A stretch of 21,109 bases of DNA. Origin: Alphaproteobacteria bacterium (lineage in GTDB: Bacteria; Pseudomonadota; Alphaproteobacteria; Micavibrionales; Micavibrionaceae). The stretch spans positions 1 through 21,109 of the forward strand of contig JALZUF010000146.1 of assembly GCA_023301785.1 (NCBI GenBank), written 5' to 3'. Numbering within the stretch: position 1 is the stretch's first letter; each line of letters starts with the position of its first letter. The notes below the pieces were generated by a model that worked only from the letters and a program-made list of their open reading frames with translations, did not search any database and was not told the DNA's origin. Shown here one piece after another: positions 1 to 6,776 of this stretch. The position numbers were made by a program, and so were the translations under genes.

Positions 1-570
1 TTTCAGACTGTTGCTTGTTGCCATATAATCCAATGTATCAATAGCGCGAAGCGGCGTACGCCAATAGTTAGAGCGTTGTCCAATACGTTTTGGATTAACG
101 CGCATTGCCGTCATATCACGACCATAGCGCACCAACGCATCACTGACCACCAGATCAAGTTGAAAACGTTCTTCACCTTTTGTATTCCCAAGAAGCTCAC
201 GTATTTCACCGACATGATAATGGTTAGGGTTTAGGCCGTGCGTCCATGAATTTTCAAGAACAGATAGGATATTATTGATTTTTTTATTGCCGGAAAAAGA
301 AGACTGCACCCATGCTGGCTCAAAGCCGCGCGTTTCATAAAACGCCTTCATGCCTGGTGTGTCTTGGAACGATATGTTGCCCATACGACCAACTTCAAGT
401 GCCGATGTTATGCCCGCACGTAAAAGTAATGGGCTGCCAAGTGAAGCTGTGTTGTTATTTTCAAGCACGCCTTCCATTGGGTTTGCTTGAGATGGTTTCA
501 TATGAACAGCACCAACCATTCCCAAAACCATTACACCCAGAAGCCATTTTTTAGAATGTTTTTCCAACAT
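1..570 (-). CDS. L,D-transpeptidase YcbB/LdtD-type, N-terminal part (truncated by window edge)
   Basis: An open minus-strand frame from ATG at 570 runs 190 codons without a stop to the left edge, so only the N-terminus is present. It starts with a basic stretch (LEKHSKKW) and a hydrophobic segment (LLGVMVLGMVGAV), consistent with a signal peptide or N-terminal anchor. Residues about 75-185 resemble the scaffold domain of YcbB-like murein L,D-transpeptidases: FYETRGFEPAWV, a short helix, HGLNPNHYHVGEI, then a segment ending DALVRYGRDMTAMRVNPKRIG. Such enzymes make 3-3 peptidoglycan crosslinks in the periplasm. The catalytic YkuD domain with its Cys would lie outside the window and is not seen. 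AGGA lies nine bases before the ATG. Family assignment is fairly sure; catalytic competence cannot be judged. Confidence 0.8.
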   Translation of the reverse strand, partial: MLEKHSKKWLLGVMVLGMVGAVHMKPSQANPMEGVLENNNTASLGSPLLLRAGITSALEVGRMGNISFQDTPGMKAFYETRGFEPAWVQSSFSGNKKINNILSVLENSWTHGLNPNHYHVGEIRELLGNTKGEERFQLDLVVSDALVRYGRDMTAMRVNPKRIGQRSNYWRTPLRAIDTLDYMATSNSLK

Positions 571-599
571 ATTACGAATTCCTATTCTTTTAATTCTGC

Positions 600-655
600 C
601 TCACCCTACAGATTGCCCATAAGAATTGAAACCTACGATCCTCTCAAAACCCCTT
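600..655 (-). promoter_or_regulatory. Possible sigma70 promoter for the L,D-transpeptidase gene
   Basis: On the minus strand TTGAGA is followed by 17 bases and then TCTTAT (4 of 6 matches to TATAAT), about 50 bases before the ATG at 570. Spacing is right but the -10 is mediocre. The rest of the 571-797 intergenic region holds only AT-rich sequence and two copies of TTTTAAGAT. Confidence 0.35.
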
Positions 656-797
656 AAATCCACAGTTTATTGTTATTTTTTAAGATGTTAGCGTTCATTT
701 AACACCTAAATCACAGCTACCTTAAAATATAAAGCTTGCTTATGTTTTAAGATTATGGCAAATATTGACATGTTATAAAAATAAGATAGGCCTAAAA

Positions 798-1370
798 ATG
801 AAATTAGTTTCAGACAATACCAATAAAATGATGCGTGCAAATATAAGAAGCCTAACAGCAGGTGGAGAAAATGACTTCACCCCCGCTAACAATTCTAATT
901 GGAACTTATCTTCTTTGATTTCTCGTTTTGAAGGTCAAGCAAGCGCCTACCCCCTTAATGAGAGCACATATATTCGTAACGCTAGTATCTTAGCCTTTCA
1001 AGATTTGGCAACAATGGCTTATGACGGCAATCTTCATGCCCTTGGTGCGTTTTCGGCAGATACCGAAACGACCAGAGATCTTCATGCCATGCTACAAGAC
1101 ACCATGGATAGAATGTCATTACGAGGCAGTGATTTAGAAGCATTTCGCTTAATGGCCATTGCGACAAAACAAGAAGATCTTACACAACAAGCGTCAGTCA
1201 TGATTAATTATCTCACAGACAAATTGGATCAAGCGTATTTTCAAATTGAAGAGCGTGCAGACGCATTAGCGGCCTACATTAAAAGTGGAAAGAACGATGT
1301 GAGCATCTTACCAAACACATCACGCCCTGCTGCTAATGATCAGAAATACGCCTACACAAGATCAGCGTAA
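798..1370 (+). CDS. Hypothetical protein, 190 aa
   Basis: I do not recognise this protein. The frame can extend upstream to a TTG at 765, but that TTG is part of TTGACA, a -35-like hexamer. The ATG at 798, giving MKLVSDNTNKMMRANIRSL, is the better start. No signal peptide or strong membrane segment is visible. The first ~45 residues are polar and Asn-rich, the middle is mainly helical in character, and the tail is Ser/Asn/Pro-rich and probably disordered. An extended -10-like TGTTATAAA lies at 771-779, which would give a leader of roughly a dozen bases. Its stop is one base from the stop of the convergent ilvD, leaving no room for a terminator. Confidence 0.65.
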   Translation: MKLVSDNTNKMMRANIRSLTAGGENDFTPANNSNWNLSSLISRFEGQASAYPLNESTYIRNASILAFQDLATMAYDGNLHALGAFSADTETTRDLHAMLQDTMDRMSLRGSDLEAFRLMAIATKQEDLTQQASVMINYLTDKLDQAYFQIEERADALAAYIKSGKNDVSILPNTSRPAANDQKYAYTRSA

Positions 1371-1371
1371 G

Positions 1372-3111
1372 TTACAGATCAACAAAGGTGTGTTTTTCTG
1401 ACCGCGCGCCACCATGGGTAACGGCGCCTTTTTCGGCAGAGCCAACAGTTTGGGTATATTTCCAAATCGCACCTGATTGATATTGATGCTCATGCGGTTT
1501 CCAGCTTTTCTTACGCTCCGCTAACTCATCGTCGGATAATTTCACTTCCATCATGCCTGTTTCGGCATCAATGCGGATAATATCACCATCTTCAATGAGA
1601 CCGATTGGCCCGCCGACATAAGCTTCGGGGGCAACGTGCCCAACGCAGAACCCACGCGTTCCACCAGAAAAACGACCATCAGTGATAAGAGCAACTTTAT
1701 CGCCCAGACCTTGCCCATAAATGGCAGAGGTTGTCGAAAGCATTTCACGCATACCCGGCCCACCTTTTGGCCCCTCGTTGCGGATCACAAGGACTTGCCC
1801 TGCTTTGATTTCTTTATTTTGCACAGCATCGAAACAGGCTTGCTCGCCTTCAAAGACACGGGCTGGCCCTTCGAAAATCAAGCTTTCAAGACCAGCGATT
1901 TTCACGATTGAACCTTCTGGGCATAGGTTACCTTTTAAGGTCACAACACCGCCTGTTGGGTGGATTGGATTTGATACCGGAAATACAACATCTTGATCTT
2001 TTGGCAAGGTAACGCCTTCTAGATTTTCAGCTAATGTTTTACCTGTGACTGTCATGCAATCACCATGCATGAAACCATTATCAATCAGCTCTTTGATGAC
2101 AATACCAACGCCGCCAACATCAAATAAATCTTTGGCGACATATTTACCGCCTGGACGAAGGTTGGCAATTAATGGTGTGCGTTTAAAAATCTCACCAACG
2201 TCATGAAGGTCAAAATCGATGCCGCATTCATTCGCCATCGCAGGAAGATGAAGACCCGCATTTGTTGAACCGCCTGTTGCCGCAACAATAGCCGCCGCAT
2301 TTTCGAATGATTTACGCGTCACAATATCGCGTGGACGTAAGTTCATTTCAATTAATTTCATTACCGCTTTACCCGACTGCGTTGCGTAGTCATCGCGGCT
2401 TTCGTATGGTGCAGGAGCGCCCGCAGAGTTAGGTAACGCTAAACCGATTGCCTCAGAAACACAGGCCATCGTATTAGCGGTAAATTGACCGCCGCAAGCA
2501 CCCGCTGATGGACAAGCCACACATTCAAGTTCTTTTAAATCTTCATCGGAAAACTCACCAGAGGCGTGTTTACCAACCCCTTCAAAAACGGATATCACAT
2601 CAACATCTTTACCGCGGAATTTCCCCGGTAAGATTGAACCGCCGTACATAAAGACAGATGGCACGTTTAGGCGAAGCATCACCATCATCATACCCGGCAA
2701 TGATTTATCACAACCCGCCAAACCGACCAGCGCGTCATAACAATGACCACGCATTGTAAGCTCAACAGAATCGGCAATAATCTCACGTGATACGAGCGAA
2801 GAGCGCATACCTTCATGCCCCATAGCGATACCATCGGTCACGGTAATAGTTGTAAATTCGCGGGGTGTCCCTTCTGCGGCTTTCACACCTTTTTTCACAG
2901 CTTGCGCCTGACGGGACAGTGCAATATTACAGGGCGCGGCCTCGTTCCAACATGTTGCCACACCGACAAGTGGTTGATGAATTTCTTCTTCGGTAAGACC
3001 CATCGCATAATAGTACGAACGATGCGGCGCAGATTTTGCCCCTTCCGTCACATAGCGTGATACAAGTTTCGATTTATCCCATTTTTTTGATTTATCAGAT
3101 GGATCAGCCAT
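1372..3111 (-). CDS. ilvD: Dihydroxy-acid dehydratase
   Basis: Cytoplasmic enzyme of valine, isoleucine and leucine synthesis that dehydrates 2,3-dihydroxy-isovalerate and 2,3-dihydroxy-3-methylvalerate to the 2-oxo acids. The 579-residue product matches the IlvD/Edd family over its length. Visible motifs are TCWNEAAPCN near residue 60, AGCDKSLPGMMM near 133, and CPSAGACGGQFTANTM near 200. The Cys residues in PCN, GCDK and GACGG fit the three ligands of the [2Fe-2S] class. The C-terminal half has GGSTNAGLHLPA, GPKGGPGMREML and DGRFSGGTRGFCVGHV. An upstream ATG at 3135 exists, but AAGGA five to six bases before the ATG at 3111 fixes the start (MADPSDKSKKWDKSKLVS). It is monocistronic here, with no other ilv gene adjacent. 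Confidence 0.96.
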   Translation of the reverse strand: MADPSDKSKKWDKSKLVSRYVTEGAKSAPHRSYYYAMGLTEEEIHQPLVGVATCWNEAAPCNIALSRQAQAVKKGVKAAEGTPREFTTITVTDGIAMGHEGMRSSLVSREIIADSVELTMRGHCYDALVGLAGCDKSLPGMMMVMLRLNVPSVFMYGGSILPGKFRGKDVDVISVFEGVGKHASGEFSDEDLKELECVACPSAGACGGQFTANTMACVSEAIGLALPNSAGAPAPYESRDDYATQSGKAVMKLIEMNLRPRDIVTRKSFENAAAIVAATGGSTNAGLHLPAMANECGIDFDLHDVGEIFKRTPLIANLRPGGKYVAKDLFDVGGVGIVIKELIDNGFMHGDCMTVTGKTLAENLEGVTLPKDQDVVFPVSNPIHPTGGVVTLKGNLCPEGSIVKIAGLESLIFEGPARVFEGEQACFDAVQNKEIKAGQVLVIRNEGPKGGPGMREMLSTTSAIYGQGLGDKVALITDGRFSGGTRGFCVGHVAPEAYVGGPIGLIEDGDIIRIDAETGMMEVKLSDDELAERKKSWKPHEHQYQSGAIWKYTQTVGSAEKGAVTHGGARSEKHTFVDL

Positions 3112-3194
3112 AAAAATTCCTTTTCTTGAAAACATGAATTTTTAACACGATGAAAGCTTAGAAGACAGTATTTTTTGAATAAAAAGCTATTCGC

Positions 3195-3434
3195 TTAAGG
3201 TTCTGGATTTGAATTCCGATAACGTAAACCATCAGCATATATGCCCGCCGTTCTTATTGCTGTGGTTAACCCAACAGCAATACCTAATACAGCAGTCGCC
3301 GCAATATTGAATTTTACATTATTAGATGTTGCCCAAGTGGCAACAATTGGGCCACCAGCCATACCAACGCCAGTTGCTAAGCCTATTGCAGCCGCGGAGA
3401 ATTTTTCTGATTTAGTTAGTTCTGTATTTTCCAT
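3195..3434 (-). CDS. Small membrane protein of unknown function, 79 aa
   Basis: Not recognised. The product starts MENTELTKSEK and has two Gly/Ala-rich hydrophobic segments, about residues 12-34 (AAAIGLATGVGMAGGPIVATWA) and 42-62 (NIAATAVLGIAVGLTTAIRTA). A short polar tail follows, which suggests a two-helix inner-membrane hairpin. A frame extension to ATG 3461 exists, but a promoter-like sequence lies inside that extension and places +1 on the ATG at 3434, so I use the shorter form. It lies between ilvD and the PH-domain gene on the same strand but has its own promoter. Confidence 0.6.
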   Translation of the reverse strand: MENTELTKSEKFSAAAIGLATGVGMAGGPIVATWATSNNVKFNIAATAVLGIAVGLTTAIRTAGIYADGLRYRNSNPEP

Positions 3435-3469
3435 GAGTGAAAAATAGCAAGAATATAGCATTATGTCAA
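3435..3469 (-). promoter_or_regulatory. Strong promoter with leaderless geometry for the 79-aa membrane protein
   Basis: Minus strand: TTGACA (3469-3464), 17-base spacer, TATTTT (3446-3441), six bases TCACTC, then ATG at 3434. The predicted +1 is the A of ATG. No Shine-Dalgarno sequence is present, which fits a leaderless transcript. Confidence 0.6.
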
Positions 3470-4042
3470 CTAATCGTTAGGATCAACAGGCATATTGTTT
3501 TTACGTTTTGCCTTTGTTCGGGCGTGCTCAATCGCTTTTTTGAAGCGGATTGGTTGCGCGATTGGTGGCAAGATGACTTCACCCACACCCATACCACGCA
3601 CCATCACACGACCATAACCAAACAGACGACCCAAGATTCCTTGGATCACATTCACACCCTCAACACGATCAATATTGATTTCGCCCACGGCGCGGGCAAC
3701 AAGGCCACGTTTATAAACAAGACGAATATCAGTTACACCAATTTCAGTCGTGGCTTTAATGATCATCATTTGTGCGAACTTTAATAAGCCCATAAGCAAT
3801 ACGATGAAAGAGAGGATTTTAATCCCCGGGTGAAGACCCGCTAAGTCTGACATAAAGTTTCCTGACGCAGGAGAACCGCCAACAAGTAACGGTCCCAACT
3901 TAATACCAGCAATCAAAATAATAATCGCGATAATGATACTGAACACAATATTGAAAAGGGCAATAAACACATACATCCAATGAAATTGGGCAACGTGTAT
4001 AAGCTCTTCATCATCACTGATTGATTGTCTGATATATTCCAT
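3470..4042 (-). CDS. Bacterial PH-domain (bPH_2/DUF304) membrane protein
   Basis: A 190-residue inner-membrane protein. After a polar N-terminus (ISDDEELIHVAQFHWMY), two membrane segments lie at about 24-50 (VFIALFNIVFSIIIAIIILIAG) and 76-95 (ILSFIVLLMGLLKFAQMMII). A cytosolic PH-like domain follows: TTEIGVTDIRLVYKRGLVARAVGEINIDRVEGVNV, then GRLFGYGRVMVRGMG. The pattern of ITD.R, a basic KRG turn, and ...I..IE.V.V.Q...GR..GYG is typical of the bPH_2 (DUF304/YdbS-type) family, whose biochemical role is largely unknown. It starts three bases after the pfkA stop, and its GGAG ribosome site lies inside the end of pfkA, so it is very probably co-transcribed and translationally coupled with pfkA. 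Confidence 0.82.
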   Translation of the reverse strand: MEYIRQSISDDEELIHVAQFHWMYVFIALFNIVFSIIIAIIILIAGIKLGPLLVGGSPASGNFMSDLAGLHPGIKILSFIVLLMGLLKFAQMMIIKATTEIGVTDIRLVYKRGLVARAVGEINIDRVEGVNVIQGILGRLFGYGRVMVRGMGVGEVILPPIAQPIRFKKAIEHARTKAKRKNNMPVDPND

Positions 4043-4045
4043 TAT

Positions 4046-5146
4046 TTAATCTCCAAAAGAAATGCCAATGCCGCGTGCGGTTTTAACCATAGTATCATTC
4101 GGATCAACATCTTGATAGGCAGCAATAGCATCCTCGATGGCAACGTCAACAATCTCACGATTTTTCCATGCGACCATACGATCAAATTTACCTTCCGCGA
4201 CAAGTTCAACCGCTTTCACACCAAAGCCACTAGCAAGCAAGCGGTCATTATATGTTGGTGGTGCGCCACGTTGAACGTGTCCAAGAACAGTCACACGCGC
4301 TTCAAACCCTGTTGCCTTAGAAATTTCTTCGCCAAAGTAATTACCAATGCCACCGTAACGTTTCTGGCCATCAGTATGCGTCACCATGTAAGGTTTATCA
4401 TCTGTCGTTTTCACGGCTTCTGACACAACAACCAGCGCAAAGTTACGCCCTTTTGTTTTTACCTTTTTGATTTTTTCGGCAATTTTTTCGATTGAGTATT
4501 TAAGCTCAGGAATAAGAATAACATCAGCGCCGCCCGCAATACCTGCGGCCAAAGCGATATGTCCAGCGTCACGGCCCATAACTTCCAAGATCATCACACG
4601 ATCATGGCTGGCCGCCGTCGGTTGAAGACGATCAAGTGCCTCTGTTGCCACAGATACAGCCGTATCAAAACCAATAGAGGTTTCTGTTTCACCAATATCG
4701 TTATCGATTGTTTTAGGAATACCAACCATAGGCACGCCGCCTTGTTGTGCGAAACGACGTAAAATAGCGTGAGAACCATCGCCGCCAATACCAATAATAG
4801 CATCAAGGCCTAGCTTGTGACAGTTATCAACAATTTCCCCACTGCGGTCTTTAAACGAGCCATCAGGCATGGGAAAATGCCATGGATCACCTTTATTGGT
4901 TGTTCCCAATATTGTACCGCCCATCCGCATCACGGTGCCATCAAATTCGTCTGGCTTAAGGGTGCGCACATCAGGCTCATCACCCAACAATCCAGCCGTA
5001 CCATCGATCAGGCCAATAACTTCCCAGCCCTTTTGATCCGCGCTGTGGACAACGGCACGAATAGCCGCATTGAGCCCCGCACAGTCACCACCACTGGTTA
5101 AAATTCCGATTTTCTTCTTAGCATTGCTTTTGGATTCATTTGTCAT
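4046..5146 (-). CDS. pfkA: 6-phosphofructokinase
   Basis: Cytoplasmic enzyme phosphorylating fructose 6-phosphate to fructose 1,6-bisphosphate. The 366-residue product has the family motifs in order: GILTSGGDCAGLNAAIRA (13-30), GIGGDGSHAI (119-128), GIPKTIDNDIG (142-152, with Asp148 as the expected catalytic base), EVMGRDAGHIAL (188-199), and LGHVQRGAPPTYNDRLLAS in the C-terminal third. At the two positions used to tell phosphoryl donors apart it has Gly124 (E. coli Gly104) and Lys145 (E. coli 124), a mixed signature. The Gly argues for ATP and against the Asp of pyrophosphate enzymes, while the Lys is typical of pyrophosphate-type and group III enzymes. No clear ribosome site precedes ATG 5146. 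Confidence 0.93.
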   Translation of the reverse strand: MTNESKSNAKKKIGILTSGGDCAGLNAAIRAVVHSADQKGWEVIGLIDGTAGLLGDEPDVRTLKPDEFDGTVMRMGGTILGTTNKGDPWHFPMPDGSFKDRSGEIVDNCHKLGLDAIIGIGGDGSHAILRRFAQQGGVPMVGIPKTIDNDIGETETSIGFDTAVSVATEALDRLQPTAASHDRVMILEVMGRDAGHIALAAGIAGGADVILIPELKYSIEKIAEKIKKVKTKGRNFALVVVSEAVKTTDDKPYMVTHTDGQKRYGGIGNYFGEEISKATGFEARVTVLGHVQRGAPPTYNDRLLASGFGVKAVELVAEGKFDRMVAWKNREIVDVAIEDAIAAYQDVDPNDTMVKTARGIGISFGD

Positions 5147-5160
5147 GATTAATTTTGTAC

Positions 5161-5197
5161 CTTATAAGTCCCTAGAAACCAAAAGAAAATTTGGTTT
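5161..5197 (-). promoter_or_regulatory. pfkA promoter with a perfect palindrome over its -35
   Basis: Minus strand: TATAAG (5166-5161) lies 14 bases before the pfkA ATG. The hexamer 17 bases upstream of it is TTTTCT (5189-5184), a weak -35. That weak -35 is exactly the six-base centre of a perfect 8-bp inverted repeat, AAACCAAA (5176-5183) and TTTGGTTT (5190-5197). A repressor or activator site is plausible. Confidence 0.4.
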
Positions 5198-5242
5198 GAT
5201 TATCACTTTTCCATTCTTTTTCTACACTTTTGTCAAAATATC

Positions 5243-5251
5243 TGATATACT
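5243..5251 (+). promoter_or_regulatory. Extended -10 promoter element for DUF465-purE
   Basis: TGATATACT matches the extended -10 consensus (TGN followed by TATACT). No good -35 is seen 17 bases upstream, as expected when an extended -10 carries recognition. Predicted +1 is about 5258, leaving a leader of some 48 bases to the ATG at 5306. Confidence 0.45.
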
Positions 5252-5305
5252 ATTTACTCAAAAATCATATTATTGAACAACTTAAGCGGTAGTCCTAATA
5301 AGCTA

Positions 5306-5506
5306 ATGGAAGACATTACTGACCTCGAAGAAAAGCTCGTTGAATTAGAACGTGAGCACAAAGACCTAGACGATGTTATTGATCGCCTTAAGGAAAGCGC
5401 CTCTGTGGACTTTTTTCAGATTAAACGTCTTCAAAAGAAAAAGCTTCAGCTTAAAGATATGATTCAAAAGCTTAAAAGTGAAATTATTCCCGATATTATC
5501 GCCTAA
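5306..5506 (+). CDS. DUF465 (YdcH-like) small coiled-coil protein
   Basis: A 66-residue, almost wholly helical protein: MEDITDLEEKLVELEREHKDLDDVIDRL, then VDFFQIKRLQKKKLQLKDMIQKLKSEIIPDIIA. The EREHKDLD motif, the Q(I)KRLQKKKLQLKD stretch and the PDIIA end are hallmarks of the DUF465 family. The frame can be extended to a TTG at 5273, but the family normally begins at a MED/MSD-type start, so ATG 5306 is used. The function is unknown. It sits 46 bases upstream of purE on the same strand, an arrangement I recall from other alphaproteobacteria, so it is likely the first gene of a DUF465-purE transcript. Confidence 0.85.
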   Translation: MEDITDLEEKLVELEREHKDLDDVIDRLKESASVDFFQIKRLQKKKLQLKDMIQKLKSEIIPDIIA

Positions 5507-5552
5507 TTAGTTTCTTCTTGATTTTTCAAACCAAATAAACAATTCTTCGCCT

Positions 5553-6047
5553 ATGACACATTCAGACGAAAATCCACTTGTTGGTATCATAATGGGCTCT
5601 CAATCAGATTGGGAGACGATGAGTAAAGCGCATGACATTCTGCATGATTTAGGCATCCCACACGAATGTAAGATTGTATCTGCACACCGCACACCAGACC
5701 GTATGCGTGACTATGCTCGTAGTGCAAAGGAGCGTGGATTGCGTGTTGTTATTGCAGGTGCAGGTGGCGCGGCGCACTTACCTGGAATGGTTGCAAGCTG
5801 GACACCTCTTCCCGTCCTTGGCGTTCCTGTTGAGAGTAAAGCCCTTAAAGGCATGGATAGCCTGCTGTCTATTGCCCAAATGCCTGGTGGTATCCCTGTT
5901 GGAACATTGGCGATTGGCGAAGCTGGCGCAAAGAATGCTGGCTTATTGGCTGGCGCTATTATTGGTGCCTTTGATGATGACGTTCAAAAGAAATTGGAAG
6001 AGTATCGCAAAGCCCACACAGACAGCGTGGCGGAAGAGCCTAAGTAA
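5553..6047 (+). CDS. purE: N5-carboxyaminoimidazole ribonucleotide mutase
   Basis: Moves the carboxylate of N5-CAIR to C4 to give CAIR in de novo purine synthesis, using the product of PurK. The 164-residue protein is a class I PurE: GIIMGSQSDWETM (11-23), SAHRTPDRM (43-51, with the expected catalytic His45), AGAGGAAHLPGM (68-79), and MPGGIPVGTLAIG (110-122). The last ~15 residues are a charged tail. No clear ribosome site lies before ATG 5553, so it may rely on coupling to the upstream DUF465 gene. Its partner purK is not adjacent but lies 729 bases downstream, beyond an oppositely oriented gene whose stop is eight bases from the purE stop. Confidence 0.96.
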   Translation: MTHSDENPLVGIIMGSQSDWETMSKAHDILHDLGIPHECKIVSAHRTPDRMRDYARSAKERGLRVVIAGAGGAAHLPGMVASWTPLPVLGVPVESKALKGMDSLLSIAQMPGGIPVGTLAIGEAGAKNAGLLAGAIIGAFDDDVQKKLEEYRKAHTDSVAEEPK

Positions 6048-6055
6048 GCTAAAAA

Positions 6056-6694
6056 CTACCGTATAAATCCTCTGGCTTTTGCCTCAACCTTGAATTCCGC
6101 AAAAGCTTGTGTTTGCGCCAATCTGCGATCCAAGAGAAGACCAATTTCTCTAGCCTCTGTTGTTATAGCAGAAACACCCAATACCGCATGAGACCATTCC
6201 CGACCAATATTTCCATGCTCACATATTACCATGTTATTCCTATCGAATATAACTTGCAATTGGGCGGAAATATTCTCATCTGTCCCGCTAAAAAAAAGGT
6301 TACAATCTTCTGGGATGAGTGAGGAGACATCCACCCTTTCCAAACATCCAAAGGTTGCGCTTTTTCCAAACACACCAGAATAATCGCTTCGCCCCTCTCG
6401 AACAAAATCATCATTTGCATTAATTAAGCCGTTGGTAAACCTTGTCTTTCCCGACCCAACATCTCCAATAATAGCGATTTTTAGAGTTTCATCCCCTATA
6501 GCATCCATAGCATTATCACGCGCAAAAACAGGAGCCAATAATGCACCGATAGATTCAGTTGCACTTTCCGAAGAAGAAAATAGATGACTTGTATCTGGAC
6601 GCATCCTTACAAATGGCCACCCTTTTGTGGACGCCTTTTTAAAAGAACGTTGCGAACCACCCCAGCCAGGTTGTATTAAATTGGCATTATTCAT
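6056..6694 (-). CDS. P-loop NTPase of unknown function, possibly a divergent TsaE-like protein
   Basis: A 212-residue protein with a clear Walker A, IGDVGSGKT (76-84), after a ~70-residue N-terminal extension of low complexity. A strand ending in an acidic residue, MVICEHGN (155-162), is the candidate Walker B. The layout of GDxGxGKT followed by F..GLI, an RVDVSSL stretch and a V(I)xEHG strand recalls TsaE (tRNA threonylcarbamoyladenosine factor), which has GDLGAGKTTF, HLDLYRL and LIEWPE. The match is weak and the conserved SPTF region is not obvious. It lies antisense between purE and purK, with its own strong promoter overlapping the purK control region. A novel small NTPase is an equally good reading. 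Confidence 0.7.
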   Translation of the reverse strand: MNNANLIQPGWGGSQRSFKKASTKGWPFVRMRPDTSHLFSSSESATESIGALLAPVFARDNAMDAIGDETLKIAIIGDVGSGKTRFTNGLINANDDFVREGRSDYSGVFGKSATFGCLERVDVSSLIPEDCNLFFSGTDENISAQLQVIFDRNNMVICEHGNIGREWSHAVLGVSAITTEAREIGLLLDRRLAQTQAFAEFKVEAKARGFIR

Positions 6695-6729
6695 ATAAGT
6701 TTATTAGAGACAAAATAAAATTATGTCAA
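6695..6729 (-). promoter_or_regulatory. Near-consensus promoter with leaderless geometry for the P-loop gene
   Basis: Minus strand: TTGACA (6729-6724), 17 bases, TAATAA (6706-6701), six bases ACTTAT, then ATG at 6694. +1 is predicted on the A of the start codon and no ribosome site exists. It begins with the same nine bases, TTGACATAA, as two other promoters in the window. Confidence 0.7.
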
Positions 6730-6741
6730 TAAACATCTCTC

Positions 6742-6776
6742 TTGATAAATCAATCTCTTAACGGCATAAAAGACAT
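6742..6776 (+). promoter_or_regulatory. purK promoter with leaderless geometry
   Basis: TTGATA (6742-6747), 17 bases, CATAAA (6765-6770), six bases AGACAT, then ATG at 6777. Five of six matches at the -35 and four at the -10. The predicted +1 coincides with the A of purK ATG, and there is no ribosome site. Its -35 lies only 12 bases from the -35 of the divergent P-loop gene promoter. Confidence 0.55.

Noticed and set aside
312..554. Plus-strand 80-codon frame near the left edge
   Set aside because: It lies antisense to the L,D-transpeptidase scaffold domain, which has clear family motifs.
765..797. TTG start at 765 for the 798-1370 gene, and TTGACA there as its -35
   Set aside because: The TTG is part of a -35-like hexamer rather than a likely start. 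The sequence 17 bases after it (AGGCCT) is no -10, so neither reading is secure; the extended -10 at 771-779 is preferred.
5273..5305. TTG-initiated longer form of the DUF465 protein
   Set aside because: Family members begin close to the MED motif, and the extra 11 residues are unlike the family.
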